DNA of 64,000 nucleotides from NCBI GenBank assembly GCA_004963905.1, contig SUGL01000027.1:29769-93768 (forward strand), written 5' to 3'. This document shows, one piece after another, positions 9,700 to 17,615 of the stretch (position 1 is the first letter of the stretch; each line of letters begins with the position of its first letter). This DNA comes from Mesorhizobium sp. GTDB taxonomy: Bacteria; Pseudomonadota; Alphaproteobacteria; Rhizobiales; Rhizobiaceae. The position numbers and the translations under genes are program-made. A model generated the notes under the pieces. It saw only the letters and a list, made by a program, of their open reading frames with translations. It did no database searches and had not been told where the DNA came from.

Positions 9700-10824
9700 T
9701 CAGTTGATGCGCGCCTCGGCGACGAATTCCGCCCCTGCCGCCGCGGCGGAAATCCTGTCGCCGGCACCGTTGAAAAGATGGCAGGCGCGAGCCGGCAGGC
9801 TGATGGCGATGGGGTCTCCCGCTCGCACGATGCGGCCACGGCTGTCGCGGATGACCAGGCTTTGCTCGCGCTCGCTGGCATGGATGAAGGTGTCGCTGCC
9901 GAGGAACTCGACCATGGAAGCCCGAATGACATGAACGCCGGCCTGGCCTTCATTCGCCAGCATCACATGTTCCGGCCGGATGCCGAGAGTGACGGCGTCG
10001 CCGGGCTCGACGCGCCGCTCGACGGGAATGCCCAGCCGCGGCCCCATCGAGAGCGCGACCGTCGCGACAGGACCCTGGACGGACTCGACATAGCCCTTCA
10101 GGAAATTCATCGCCGGCGAGCCGATGAAGCCGGCGACGAACAGGTTGGCCGGCCGATGATAAAGGTCGAGCGGCGCGCCGACCTGCTCGATCCGGCCGCC
10201 ATTCATGACCACGATGCGGTCGGCCAGCGTCATCGCCTCGACCTGGTCATGCGTGACATAGACCATGGTGGAAGCGAGCTCCGCCTTCAGCCGTGCGATC
10301 TCCACCCGCATGCCGACGCGAAGTGCTGCGTCGAGGTTGGAGAGCGGCTCGTCGAGCAGGAAGAGCTTCGGCTTGCGCGTCATGGCGCGGCCGATGGCGA
10401 CGCGCTGGCGCTGGCCGCCGGAAAGCTCGCGCGGCTTGCGCTTCAGGTATGAGCCGAGCCGCAGCTTTTCGGCGGCGCGGCCGACGCGTTCGGCGATCTC
10501 GGCGCCGGGCGTGCGGGCGATCTTGAGGCCGAAGCCGATGTTGCGGCCGACATCCATATGCGGATAGAGCGCATAGGACTGGAACACCATGGCGACGCCC
10601 CGCTCCGGCGGCTCGGCGTCGCTCATGTCGACGCCGTCGACCAGGATGCGGCCCGAGCTTATCGGCTCCAGCCCGGCGATGATCCGGAGCAGCGTGGACT
10701 TGCCGCAGCCCGAAGGCCCGACCAGCACGCAGAATTCGCCGTCCTCGATGGTCAGCGACAGTTCGGGAATGACCGTGGTGTGGCCGAAGGCCTTGGTGAT
10801 TTTGTCGATCGAGAGCGTCGCCAT
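9700..10824 (-). CDS. ABC sugar/polyol transporter ATP-binding protein (MalK/UgpC-like)
   Basis: 374 residues with Walker [10 protein letters not shown] (about 36-44), signature LSGGQRQR, Walker B LFLLDEP, YVTHDQ H-loop, and a C-terminal TOBE region. It lies 4 bases after the stop of the second permease gene, so it is cotranscribed with the importer on the minus strand. It supplies ATP hydrolysis for the CUT1 system encoded by 10829-13955. Confidence 0.92.
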   Translation of the reverse strand: MATLSIDKITKAFGHTTVIPELSLTIEDGEFCVLVGPSGCGKSTLLRIIAGLEPISSGRILVDGVDMSDAEPPERGVAMVFQSYALYPHMDVGRNIGFGLKIARTPGAEIAERVGRAAEKLRLGSYLKRKPRELSGGQRQRVAIGRAMTRKPKLFLLDEPLSNLDAALRVGMRVEIARLKAELASTMVYVTHDQVEAMTLADRIVVMNGGRIEQVGAPLDLYHRPANLFVAGFIGSPAMNFLKGYVESVQGPVATVALSMGPRLGIPVERRVEPGDAVTLGIRPEHVMLANEGQAGVHVIRASMVEFLGSDTFIHASEREQSLVIRDSRGRIVRAGDPIAISLPARACHLFNGAGDRISAAAAGAEFVAEARIN

Positions 10825-10828
10825 CGGC

Positions 10829-11665
10829 CTAGCCTTTCACCGCGCCGGCGAGCAGGCCGCGCACGAAGGCGCGCTGCACCAGCACATAGAGGAGGATCAG
10901 GGGGAGCGCGATCAGCGTCAGGATCGCAAAGAGCGCGCCGGGGTTGGCCATGTAGAGGCCGGAATACTGCATCGGCACGATGGTCAGCGTCTTCATCTCG
11001 CTCTTGGTCAGCACGATGAGGGCGAGGAAGAACTCGTTCCAGGTGACGATGAACTGCCAGATGGTGACGAAGACCAGCGCCGGCCGCACCAGCGGCAGGG
11101 CCACGTGCCAGTAGGTCTGCCAGGCATTGCAGCCGTCCACGCGCGCCGCCTCGAAGAGCTCGCGCGGCGCGTCCTCCATGAAGGCCTTGAGGATGACCAT
11201 GGCGAACGGCACGCCGAGCGCCGCATAGGGCAGGATGAGGCCGATATAGGTGTTCACCCAGCCGAAGGTTTTCAGCAGGATGGCCAAGGGCAGAACCATC
11301 GAGGCGAGCGGCACCATCAGCGTGGTGAGCAGGGCCGTGTAGAGGAACATCGAGCCCTTCAGCCTGAGGATCGCGCAGGCGAAGGCAAAGAAAGAGGAAA
11401 CCGTGACCACGATGACGACGGTCGCAACGGTGATGATCAGGCTGTTCAAGAAAATGCCGCCGAGCGGGTTGTCGCGGATGACGGTGACGAAGTTGTCGAA
11501 GGTCACCGGCCAGGTGAACAGCGCGGCGTCGAAGGCCTGCGCCGGGGTGCGCAGCCCGATCGAGAGCATGTAGACCTGCGGGATCATCCAGAAGCCGAGC
11601 ACGACGAAGAGAACCGCGTGGACGACCACGCCGTGGATGCGCTTGCGGGCGAGCGGCGCCATCAT
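10829..11665 (-). CDS. ABC sugar/polyol transporter permease (MalG-like)
   Basis: 278 residues beginning at the ATG at 11665, which overlaps the stop of the upstream permease (ATGA-type coupling). The frame stays open much further upstream, but that is only the antiparallel shadow of the other permease. It has six membrane segments, EAA motif LFEAARVDGCNAWQTYWHVALP, and C-terminus GLLAGAVKG. Confidence 0.92.
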   Translation of the reverse strand: MMAPLARKRIHGVVVHAVLFVVLGFWMIPQVYMLSIGLRTPAQAFDAALFTWPVTFDNFVTVIRDNPLGGIFLNSLIITVATVVIVVTVSSFFAFACAILRLKGSMFLYTALLTTLMVPLASMVLPLAILLKTFGWVNTYIGLILPYAALGVPFAMVILKAFMEDAPRELFEAARVDGCNAWQTYWHVALPLVRPALVFVTIWQFIVTWNEFFLALIVLTKSEMKTLTIVPMQYSGLYMANPGALFAILTLIALPLILLYVLVQRAFVRGLLAGAVKG

Positions 11666-12615
11666 GGCTGCTCCTTTCCGGCGGGCGACAGGCGCGCGCC
11701 GAGCAGCGCGATCTGGATCAGCGACAGCACGAGCGCGATGACGAGCACGATGACGGAGAGTGCCGCGCCGCTGGCGGTGTCGCCCAGCACGAAACTCTGC
11801 TTGAAGATGAAGGTGCCGAACACCTCGCTCGCCCGGTTCGGGCCGCCGCCGGTCATCAGATGCACGATCGGGAACGTCTGCAGCGTGCCGATGACGCCGA
11901 GCAGGAGCAGCGATTTCGTCGCCGGCGAAAGCATCGGCACGATGACATGGACGGCAAGCCGCCAGCCCCTGGCGCCGTCGATGCGGGCGGCGTCGAGCAC
12001 TTCGCTCGGCAGGTTGGCGATGCCGGCGATGTACATCAGCATCGAGAAGCCGGTCCATTGCCAGATGTTGACGACGATCAGCGCGTAGATCGCGGTCTTC
12101 GGATCGCCGATCGGCGAGGTCATCATGACGATGCCGACATGTTTCAGATATTCCTGGGCGATGCCGTAATAGGGTGCGTAGATCTGCACCCAGACCAGGC
12201 TGATGACCGAGACCGAGGTCACCACCGGCAGGAAGAACATGGTGCGGAAGAAGCCGCGCAAGACGTGCGTGTGACGCTCGATGAAATAGGCGAGCAGCCC
12301 GCCGATCAGCATCTGCACCGGGATGGTGATGACGCCCCACAGCACCATGTTGCGCACCACGATCCAGAAGGTCGGATCGCTCAGAATGGCCGTGTAATTG
12401 GCGAAGCCGGCAAAGACGGCGCGGCCGTCCTTCGCGCCGGTGTAAAGGCTCTGCCCGGCCACCCAGAGGATCGGATAGGCAATGAAGACGACGAAGAGCA
12501 GGGTTGCCGGCAGGGCAAACAGATAGAGCGTCGAAGCTCTCGATGCCGATCGCCGTTTTACCGCCGCGACGGCGGCTCCGGCTCGCATGGCCTCTGCGCT
12601 CATGATGCTCGCCAT
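11662..12615 (-). CDS. ABC sugar/polyol transporter permease (MalF-like)
   Basis: 317 residues with a cytoplasmic N-terminus, about six membrane helices, and an EAA loop (LDAARIDGARGWRLAVHVIVPML). The start is the ATG at 12615; an ATG at 12603 is also possible, and neither has a strong ribosome-binding site. A terminator-like hairpin separates it from the binding-protein gene, which suggests lower expression of the membrane parts than of the binding protein. Confidence 0.9.
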   Translation of the reverse strand: MASIMSAEAMRAGAAVAAVKRRSASRASTLYLFALPATLLFVVFIAYPILWVAGQSLYTGAKDGRAVFAGFANYTAILSDPTFWIVVRNMVLWGVITIPVQMLIGGLLAYFIERHTHVLRGFFRTMFFLPVVTSVSVISLVWVQIYAPYYGIAQEYLKHVGIVMMTSPIGDPKTAIYALIVVNIWQWTGFSMLMYIAGIANLPSEVLDAARIDGARGWRLAVHVIVPMLSPATKSLLLLGVIGTLQTFPIVHLMTGGGPNRASEVFGTFIFKQSFVLGDTASGAALSVIVLVIALVLSLIQIALLGARLSPAGKEQP

Positions 12616-12623
12616 CTTAACTG

Positions 12624-12655
12624 AAAAAAGAGCCGGGCGCGTCTCCGCGCCCGGC
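12624..12655 (-). terminator. Intercistronic terminator/attenuator between binding protein and permeases
   Basis: On the minus strand a perfect 10-bp stem (GCCGGGCGCG/CGCGCCCGGC, 12632-12655) with a 4-nt loop is followed by TC and six U residues. This is a classical intrinsic terminator. It sits directly after the binding-protein gene and before the permease start at 12615, so it probably causes partial termination that makes the binding protein more abundant than the membrane subunits. Confidence 0.8.
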
Positions 12656-12668
12656 AGTTGGTCTTGGG

Positions 12669-13955
12669 TTATTTCGATGCCAGAGCCTTTTCGCTCGCTG
12701 CCTGGACGGCGGCTAGAGCTGCTTCCGGCTCGGTGCTGCCGGCCGCGACCCCGGCCAGCGCGTTATCCAGCGCCTCGGCGACCGCAGGCGAGGCAAAGCG
12801 CTGGTTTTCCGCCTTGGGCAGGTCAGCCATGAAGCGCGCCGACATCTCCTTCACATGGTCGGTGATGTCGCCCTTGGGCGCATTGCCGTCGAAGGCCGGA
12901 AGGTCGTTGAGGTCGTTCAGCGCTTCCTGCAGGCCGACGCCGTTGGTGAGCTCGGCCAGGAAGGTCCAGGCGTCGGGGTTCTTGCCGCCGTTCTTGGTCA
13001 GGCCGTAACCGATGTCGATGCCGCCGACGGGCGGGCTGGCGGAATTGCCGTCCTTGACCGGGGGCAGATAGAAGAAATCGAAGCCCTCCATGTTCTGCAC
13101 GAATTCCGAAAGCGGCGGCGGGAACTTGCTTTCCTGCATCCACCAGGAGCCCAGCGCCATCATGCCGACCTTGCCTTGCGCGAAGAGCTGCGCGCCGGTC
13201 GGATAGGCATGGGCGCCGAGCGCGCCCTGCTGGAAGATGCCGTCGTCGAAGAGGCCTTTCCAGGCTTTCATGGCCGCGACCAGCTCCGGCGCCGTCCAGG
13301 GCGTCTCGCCAGCCTGGGCCTTGTCGACGATGCCGGCCGAGAACTGGTTGGCGAGCATCAGGAAGACGTTCTCGTTCTGCCAGCCGTCGGCCGCGCCCTG
13401 GAACATCGGGATATAGCCGTTGTCGGTCAGCGCCTTGGCCGCCGCCTTCAGGTCGGCATAGGTCTTCGGAATGGAAAGATTGAGCTTCTCGAAGATCTTG
13501 CGGTTGTACCAGATGCACAGGACCTGGGATTCCTGCGGGATGATGTAGTAGTTGTCATCCCCCTTCGGATTGCCCATCAGCATCTGCTTGCGGTTGACGG
13601 GAAAGACCTTGTCGGCCCATTTGTCGCCCCACTGTTTGGCGGCGCGCTCGTTCACCGCTTCGAGGTGTTCGCGGTATTGCTGAGTGAGCGAGCCCGGCTG
13701 CAGGCCGATCACGTCGGGCAGGCTTCCCGAGGCGGCCGCCGCCTTCAGCGCGGTGATGTATTCGGGCGAGTAGTTGTAATAGGTGTATTTGACCTTGATG
13801 TCGGGATGCGCCTTCTCGAAGGCGGCGATCGACTTCTCCATCGTGCTTTGCACGAACCAGGACCAGACCGTCACCTCTTTCTGCTCGGCATTGGCCGACG
13901 CGGAATAAAGCGCGGCGGCGAGGATCGTCGTCGCAAGAAACAGCATTTTTCTCAT
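12669..13955 (-). CDS. ABC sugar/polyol transporter substrate-binding protein
   Basis: 428 residues from the ATG at 13955, chosen because GGGAGGAATGTG precedes it and a Sec signal peptide (MRKMLFLATTILAAALYSASANA) starts there. The mature protein is a family 1 binding protein (EVTVWSWF near the N-terminus, NYSPEYITALKAAAASGSLPDV). First gene of the importer part of the cluster, downstream of the aldolase-like gene and a hairpin array. The neighbouring SDRs and kinase suggest a polyol or ketose ligand. Confidence 0.91.
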   Translation of the reverse strand: MRKMLFLATTILAAALYSASANAEQKEVTVWSWFVQSTMEKSIAAFEKAHPDIKVKYTYYNYSPEYITALKAAAASGSLPDVIGLQPGSLTQQYREHLEAVNERAAKQWGDKWADKVFPVNRKQMLMGNPKGDDNYYIIPQESQVLCIWYNRKIFEKLNLSIPKTYADLKAAAKALTDNGYIPMFQGAADGWQNENVFLMLANQFSAGIVDKAQAGETPWTAPELVAAMKAWKGLFDDGIFQQGALGAHAYPTGAQLFAQGKVGMMALGSWWMQESKFPPPLSEFVQNMEGFDFFYLPPVKDGNSASPPVGGIDIGYGLTKNGGKNPDAWTFLAELTNGVGLQEALNDLNDLPAFDGNAPKGDITDHVKEMSARFMADLPKAENQRFASPAVAEALDNALAGVAAGSTEPEAALAAVQAASEKALASK

Positions 13956-14020
13956 CACATTCCTCCCTTTTTTGGCTTCCATACGAAGCGTGCCGCGAGC
14001 CTCCATCCCGCGGGCGCCGC

Positions 14021-14090
14021 GACCCGCTGCCGGGTCACATTCAGGCGCGACGGTTTGCCGTCGCCGCCACCGCGACGGCGTGCCGTCGCG
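14021..14090 (-). other. Array of three hairpins between aldolase and binding-protein genes
   Basis: Three consecutive inverted repeats with short loops: GACCCG/CGGGTC (14021-14036), GCGACGG/CCGTCGC (14047-14064) and CGCGACGG/CCGTCGCG (14071-14090). They fill most of the 140-base gap upstream of the binding-protein gene. Likely roles are mRNA stabilisation of the binding-protein transcript or segmentation of the operon. No U-tract is present. Confidence 0.6.
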
Positions 14091-14095
14091 CTTGG

Positions 14096-15112
14096 TCAGG
14101 CCGCCTTGGCGGCCGCGACCGTCAGCACCTCTTCCGTGATCACCCGGTCATCGGCGAGCGGCCGGTTCGGCGTCAGCCCGAGCTTCTGCAGTTCACCATG
14201 ATAGGCGCGCACCGCTTCCTCCGGCGTGATCGCGCCGTCGGCGACGGCGCGCATCAGGACAATGAGCTGCAGCGGCGCCTCGGCGAGGTTGATCTTGCGG
14301 CCGAAGAGGGCTAAGCGGGCGCCATAGCGCTCCGACTGGGCGACGAGCTCGAATGTGTCGCGCGTCGTGCCGGCGCCGCCGCCGAGCACGCCGACGATCA
14401 GCTCGGAATCGAAGCTCGCGAGTTCCTCCAGCGCCTTCGGACCGTTATAGGCGGTCTTCAGGAACAGCGGGCGCTCGGCCTTCGGCACGCTCGCCAGCGA
14501 CTTGATGATGTTGTCGTTGACGAACTCGCCGATCTGCTCGCGACTGAAGCCGAGATCGATGCTCGGATTGAAGACCTCGTAAAAATACTTGAAGTTGACC
14601 CGGGCCGCCTCGGCGCGGAATTCGGCGAAGGCGTTCAACGTGCGAACATCGAGCTCGACATCGTTGCTGAACGAGACCGAATAAAGGGCAAGGTCAGTGC
14701 CGCGCGACGGATAGTTGGCGATGGCGCGCGAAAGATTGGTGTCGCGGAAGGGCACGGACGGCGTCTGCGTGTAGGTGCCGTGGCGCACGGCGCCCCAGCA
14801 CATGGTTTCCAGATTGCCGCGTATCGCCGGCTTCACTTCGCTGCCGAAAAAGGCGCCGCGCTCGTCGAGAAGATCGAGGTTGGACTGCGACACCAGCATG
14901 ATGTCGACGATGCCCTGTTTGATGATCTCTTCGATCTGGGCGATGAATTCCTGGCGGCTGCGGCGGCGCGGCGGCCTGACCGAATAATCGAAGCCCGTGG
15001 CGGTCACGCCGGCGCCGACGTCGCTGTCCTTGGCGTCGGCAATGACGAAATCCGCCCGCGTGTAACGGCCAGCGCGGATATTCGCCAGCTTCCTGTCCAG
15101 CCTCGTGACCAT
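14096..15112 (-). CDS. DhnA-type class I aldolase-like TIM-barrel protein
   Basis: 338 residues, likely cytoplasmic. The C-terminal half has the order of features of DhnA (archaeal-type class IA) aldolases: a strand ending in a candidate Schiff-base lysine (PLFLKTAYNG, Lys219), then a Gly-rich phosphate-binding stretch (GVLGGGAGTTRDTF), then ALFGRKI, matching the usual VGR motif. The family cleaves ketose phosphates such as fructose 1,6-bisphosphate. The long N-terminal extension with FDYSVRPPRRRSRQEF is unusual. First gene of the minus-strand operon and divergent from an ADP-dependent kinase, so it may cleave that kinase's product. The assignment is by motif, without a search. Confidence 0.65.
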   Translation of the reverse strand: MVTRLDRKLANIRAGRYTRADFVIADAKDSDVGAGVTATGFDYSVRPPRRRSRQEFIAQIEEIIKQGIVDIMLVSQSNLDLLDERGAFFGSEVKPAIRGNLETMCWGAVRHGTYTQTPSVPFRDTNLSRAIANYPSRGTDLALYSVSFSNDVELDVRTLNAFAEFRAEAARVNFKYFYEVFNPSIDLGFSREQIGEFVNDNIIKSLASVPKAERPLFLKTAYNGPKALEELASFDSELIVGVLGGGAGTTRDTFELVAQSERYGARLALFGRKINLAEAPLQLIVLMRAVADGAITPEEAVRAYHGELQKLGLTPNRPLADDRVITEEVLTVAAAKAA

Positions 15113-15522
15113 CGTGTTCCTCGGTGAAATTGTTGTGCGGCGGAGCCGCCGCCCTGTCTCTTCGCCGCCGTGGGCGTATCAGGACTATGCGGATAATTCT
15201 CATAATCTGTCAATAGCTATCTAAATCTATCTAATTTGAACGCCGATGACGCTTGATGGCACTGCGATATGCCAACGAAGCTTTCCACCCAGAACGATGA
15301 AGGATTGCAAACCGTTGATTTAAAAGAAAAAGTCATAAGAAAGGCGATCGGGTAGGACACGATTCTTCCTGACGAAAGCTCCGGTTGCAGCGGGCTTGGC
15401 ACTTAGCCGAGGCCTGCGACCGTCGCGCAATTCCAGTGCGCGAAAGCAAAAACCGCATTGACGCTTTGGAAGATAATGATAGCAATTGACAGCGCGGTCA
15501 GGCGAGGAGGAAGCCCCGGGCC
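15113..15522. other. Divergent promoter region between aldolase and ADP-kinase genes
   Basis: 410 bases, visibly AT-richer than the surroundings around 15180-15240. It holds a TTGACA -35-like box for the minus strand and an adjacent direct repeat (see 15208-15233). On the plus side GAGGAGGAAG (15505-15513) is the ribosome-binding site of the kinase gene. No coding frame is credible here. Confidence 0.6.
15208..15233 (-). promoter_or_regulatory. Candidate -35 box with adjacent direct-repeat operator
   Basis: On the minus strand TTGACA lies at 15213-15208, with CATAGT about 18 bases further as a possible -10. Immediately upstream of the -35 box is a direct repeat of CTATCTA (plus-strand 15217-15223 and 15227-15233, 10-bp period), which puts both copies on one face of the helix. 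It could bind the DeoR-family regulator encoded at 17616. Confidence 0.4.
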
Positions 15523-16788
15523 ATGAGTGATGTTTTCAGCGGATCGTTCGCGGATCGCTATGCCGCGCTGACCGATCGGTCGGGTCCGTTCAGCGCCGAC
15601 GCGCTGTCGTCGGCGGGGCTTTTCCTGTGCGGCATCAGCGCCTGCGTCGACGCGCGGGTCGAGATGCATGAGATCCAGCCGCTGCTGGACGGGCCGCCCG
15701 ACACGCCGGCGGGGCGGCTTGCCAGTCTTCTTCTTTCGCGCGCCGCGCGCGGGGTGGGCGGCGAGGTGCGCTTCGACTGGCCGGAGGGCCCGGCATGGCT
15801 GCGCGAGCGTCTGCGTCCGCGCTATGCGCTGGGCGGCACCGGACCGCAGGCGGCGTGGGTGCTCGGGCAGTTCGGCGTCCGCTCATTGGTCGCCTTGGAA
15901 GATCGCTATGCGGCGATGCTGCGGCAAATGCCGGACGGTGTCCTGCTGGCGGAAAGAGGCACGCTCAAAACCGCCGATCAGGTGCTGGCGTCGGGCCCGC
16001 ATCCGCCGGAAATCTTCATCTTCGAGTTCACCGCCGGCCGCGCGATCGGCGCCACCGTGCCGACCCGTTCCTCGCGGGTCATCGTCCGTTTCGGCGACCG
16101 CGGCATCCAGCATGACGGGGAGTTCGAAGCCATGTCGCGGCGGCTGGCGCCGTCGGCCGCCGCCGGGCTGCTGGCCGGGCTGAACGACGAGGCGGCGGAC
16201 AATGTCGGCGCCGCCAGCCGGCACGTCTTCGGTCTCAGCCGCGACTGGAAGGCGGCCGGTCTCGCGACAATCCATTTCGAGCTGGCGGGCTACGCATCGC
16301 AGCAGGCGGTCGAGGAATTGCTTTCCCACGCCCGTGGCGCGATCAGCTCGCTCGGCATGAGCCATTCCGAGCTGCTCGCCATGAACCCTTCCATGGATCA
16401 TCCGATGGAGGCTCTCATGGCGCTCGGCGAGCGGCTTGGTCTCGACAGGGTCTGTGTTCACGCCGATACCTGGGCGGCCGCGGTGACGCTCAACGATCCG
16501 CAAGAAGAGGAGCTGGCGCTGATGGCCGGTTGCGCGATCGCCAGCGCCAGGGCCGCCAATGGCGCGCCCGCGCGGGATATAGCGATCTCCCCCGCCGCGG
16601 AGTTCCATCCGCTTCCCTTCGAAACGCCGGTACGCCGGGGACGCTGGGCATTCGTCGCCTGCGCGTCGCCCTATCTGAGCCAGCCGGTAACGACGCTCGG
16701 CCTGGGCGACAGTTTCACCGCCGGCTGCCTGCTCATCCTCGGCCGAACCCGGCACGCCAGCACCGGTTCCAGCCTCCAACACGCCTGA
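15523..16788 (+). CDS. ADP-dependent sugar kinase (ADP-glucokinase/phosphofructokinase family)
   Basis: 421 residues, close to the 450 of archaeal ADP-dependent kinases. Visible family marks in order: a substrate-site GGTGPQAAWVL (Gly104 onwards, the counterpart of the archaeal GGN(A) motif), HFELAGYASQQAVEELL (His251-Phe-Glu253), SSLGMSHSELLAMNP matching the SLGLNEQEL region, and LGLGDSFTAG with the catalytic base Asp396. Members phosphorylate glucose or fructose 6-phosphate using ADP and are chiefly archaeal. Here the gene heads an operon with an SDR and a DeoR regulator, so a ketose or sugar phosphate from the imported substrate is the likely acceptor. The acceptor and the actual ADP dependence are inferred. 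Confidence 0.8.
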   Translation: MSDVFSGSFADRYAALTDRSGPFSADALSSAGLFLCGISACVDARVEMHEIQPLLDGPPDTPAGRLASLLLSRAARGVGGEVRFDWPEGPAWLRERLRPRYALGGTGPQAAWVLGQFGVRSLVALEDRYAAMLRQMPDGVLLAERGTLKTADQVLASGPHPPEIFIFEFTAGRAIGATVPTRSSRVIVRFGDRGIQHDGEFEAMSRRLAPSAAAGLLAGLNDEAADNVGAASRHVFGLSRDWKAAGLATIHFELAGYASQQAVEELLSHARGAISSLGMSHSELLAMNPSMDHPMEALMALGERLGLDRVCVHADTWAAAVTLNDPQEEELALMAGCAIASARAANGAPARDIAISPAAEFHPLPFETPVRRGRWAFVACASPYLSQPVTTLGLGDSFTAGCLLILGRTRHASTGSSLQHA

Positions 16789-16799
16789 AGGAAATTGCC

Positions 16800-17573
16800 A
16801 TGTTTCTCGAACGCTTCCGCCTCGACGGCAAAACGGCCTTCATCACCGGCGGTGGCCGCGGCATCGGCCTTTCGACGGCCGAGGCGCTGGCCGAGGCCGG
16901 CGCGAAGGTCATCATCTCGGATTTGGATCGCCAGGTGCTGGCGGCCGGACGCGAGGAGCTGAAGCAGAAAGGCCACGACGTTGACGCAGTGCAGCTCGAC
17001 GTCACCGATTCCAAGGCCGTCGCCGCGGCCGCGCGGGCGGCCAACGAGCGCCACGGCGCCGTCGATATCCTGATCGCCAATGCCGGCATCGCCTGGCCCG
17101 ACACGGGCGGGGAGGAGATGAGCGACGAGGTGTGGCTGAAGGTGGTCGACGTCGACCTCAACGGCGCCTACTGGTCGTGCCGCGAGTTTGCGAGACCCAT
17201 GCTCGAACGCGGCCGTGGCTCGATCGTGACCCTCGGCTCGATGTCTGGGCTGATCTCCAACAAGCCGCAGCGCCAGGTGCATTACAACGCGGCGAAGGCC
17301 GCCGTCCATCATATGACGCGCTCGCTTGCCGGCGAATGGGCCGCACGCGGCGTCCGGGTGAACTGCGTCGCGCCGACCTATGTCGACACGGCGATGTCGC
17401 GCGGCGGCTTCACGGACGAGAAACTGATGCCGATCTGGATGGACATGACACCGATGAGGCGCGTCGCGCGCCCGGACGAGATCGCCGCGCCCATCCTCTT
17501 CCTCGCGTCGGACGCCGCCAGCGCCATGACCGGGGCGGTGGTGGTTGTGGATTGCGGCTATACGATTTGGTAG
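16800..17573 (+). CDS. SDR family polyol/sugar dehydrogenase
   Basis: 257 residues from the ATG at 16800, which follows AAGGA at 16788-16792; the frame is open further upstream inside the kinase gene but that part is a shadow. The cofactor motif TGGGRGIG is at about residues 16-23, NAG at about 94-96, catalytic Ser147/149, Tyr162 and Lys166. The overall pattern matches NAD(P)-dependent polyol dehydrogenases or gluconate 5-dehydrogenases. Twelve bases separate it from the ADP-kinase. With the SDR at 8957 it gives the cluster two redox steps. Confidence 0.88.
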   Translation: MFLERFRLDGKTAFITGGGRGIGLSTAEALAEAGAKVIISDLDRQVLAAGREELKQKGHDVDAVQLDVTDSKAVAAAARAANERHGAVDILIANAGIAWPDTGGEEMSDEVWLKVVDVDLNGAYWSCREFARPMLERGRGSIVTLGSMSGLISNKPQRQVHYNAAKAAVHHMTRSLAGEWAARGVRVNCVAPTYVDTAMSRGGFTDEKLMPIWMDMTPMRRVARPDEIAAPILFLASDAASAMTGAVVVVDCGYTIW

Positions 17574-17615
17574 GGATTGCCGATTTGGCGCGGCCGGCGC
17601 CGGGCGGGTTGAAAC

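Noticed and set aside
10589-12088. Long open frame on the plus strand opposite the ABC genes
   Set aside because: It is antisense to three ABC genes with full motifs, its translation is rich in Arg/His/Asp without domains, and it comes from the high GC codon bias.
12855-14201. Long plus-strand open frame opposite the binding-protein gene
   Set aside because: Antisense shadow of a binding protein with a clear signal peptide; it even crosses the hairpin array and shows no recognisable motif.
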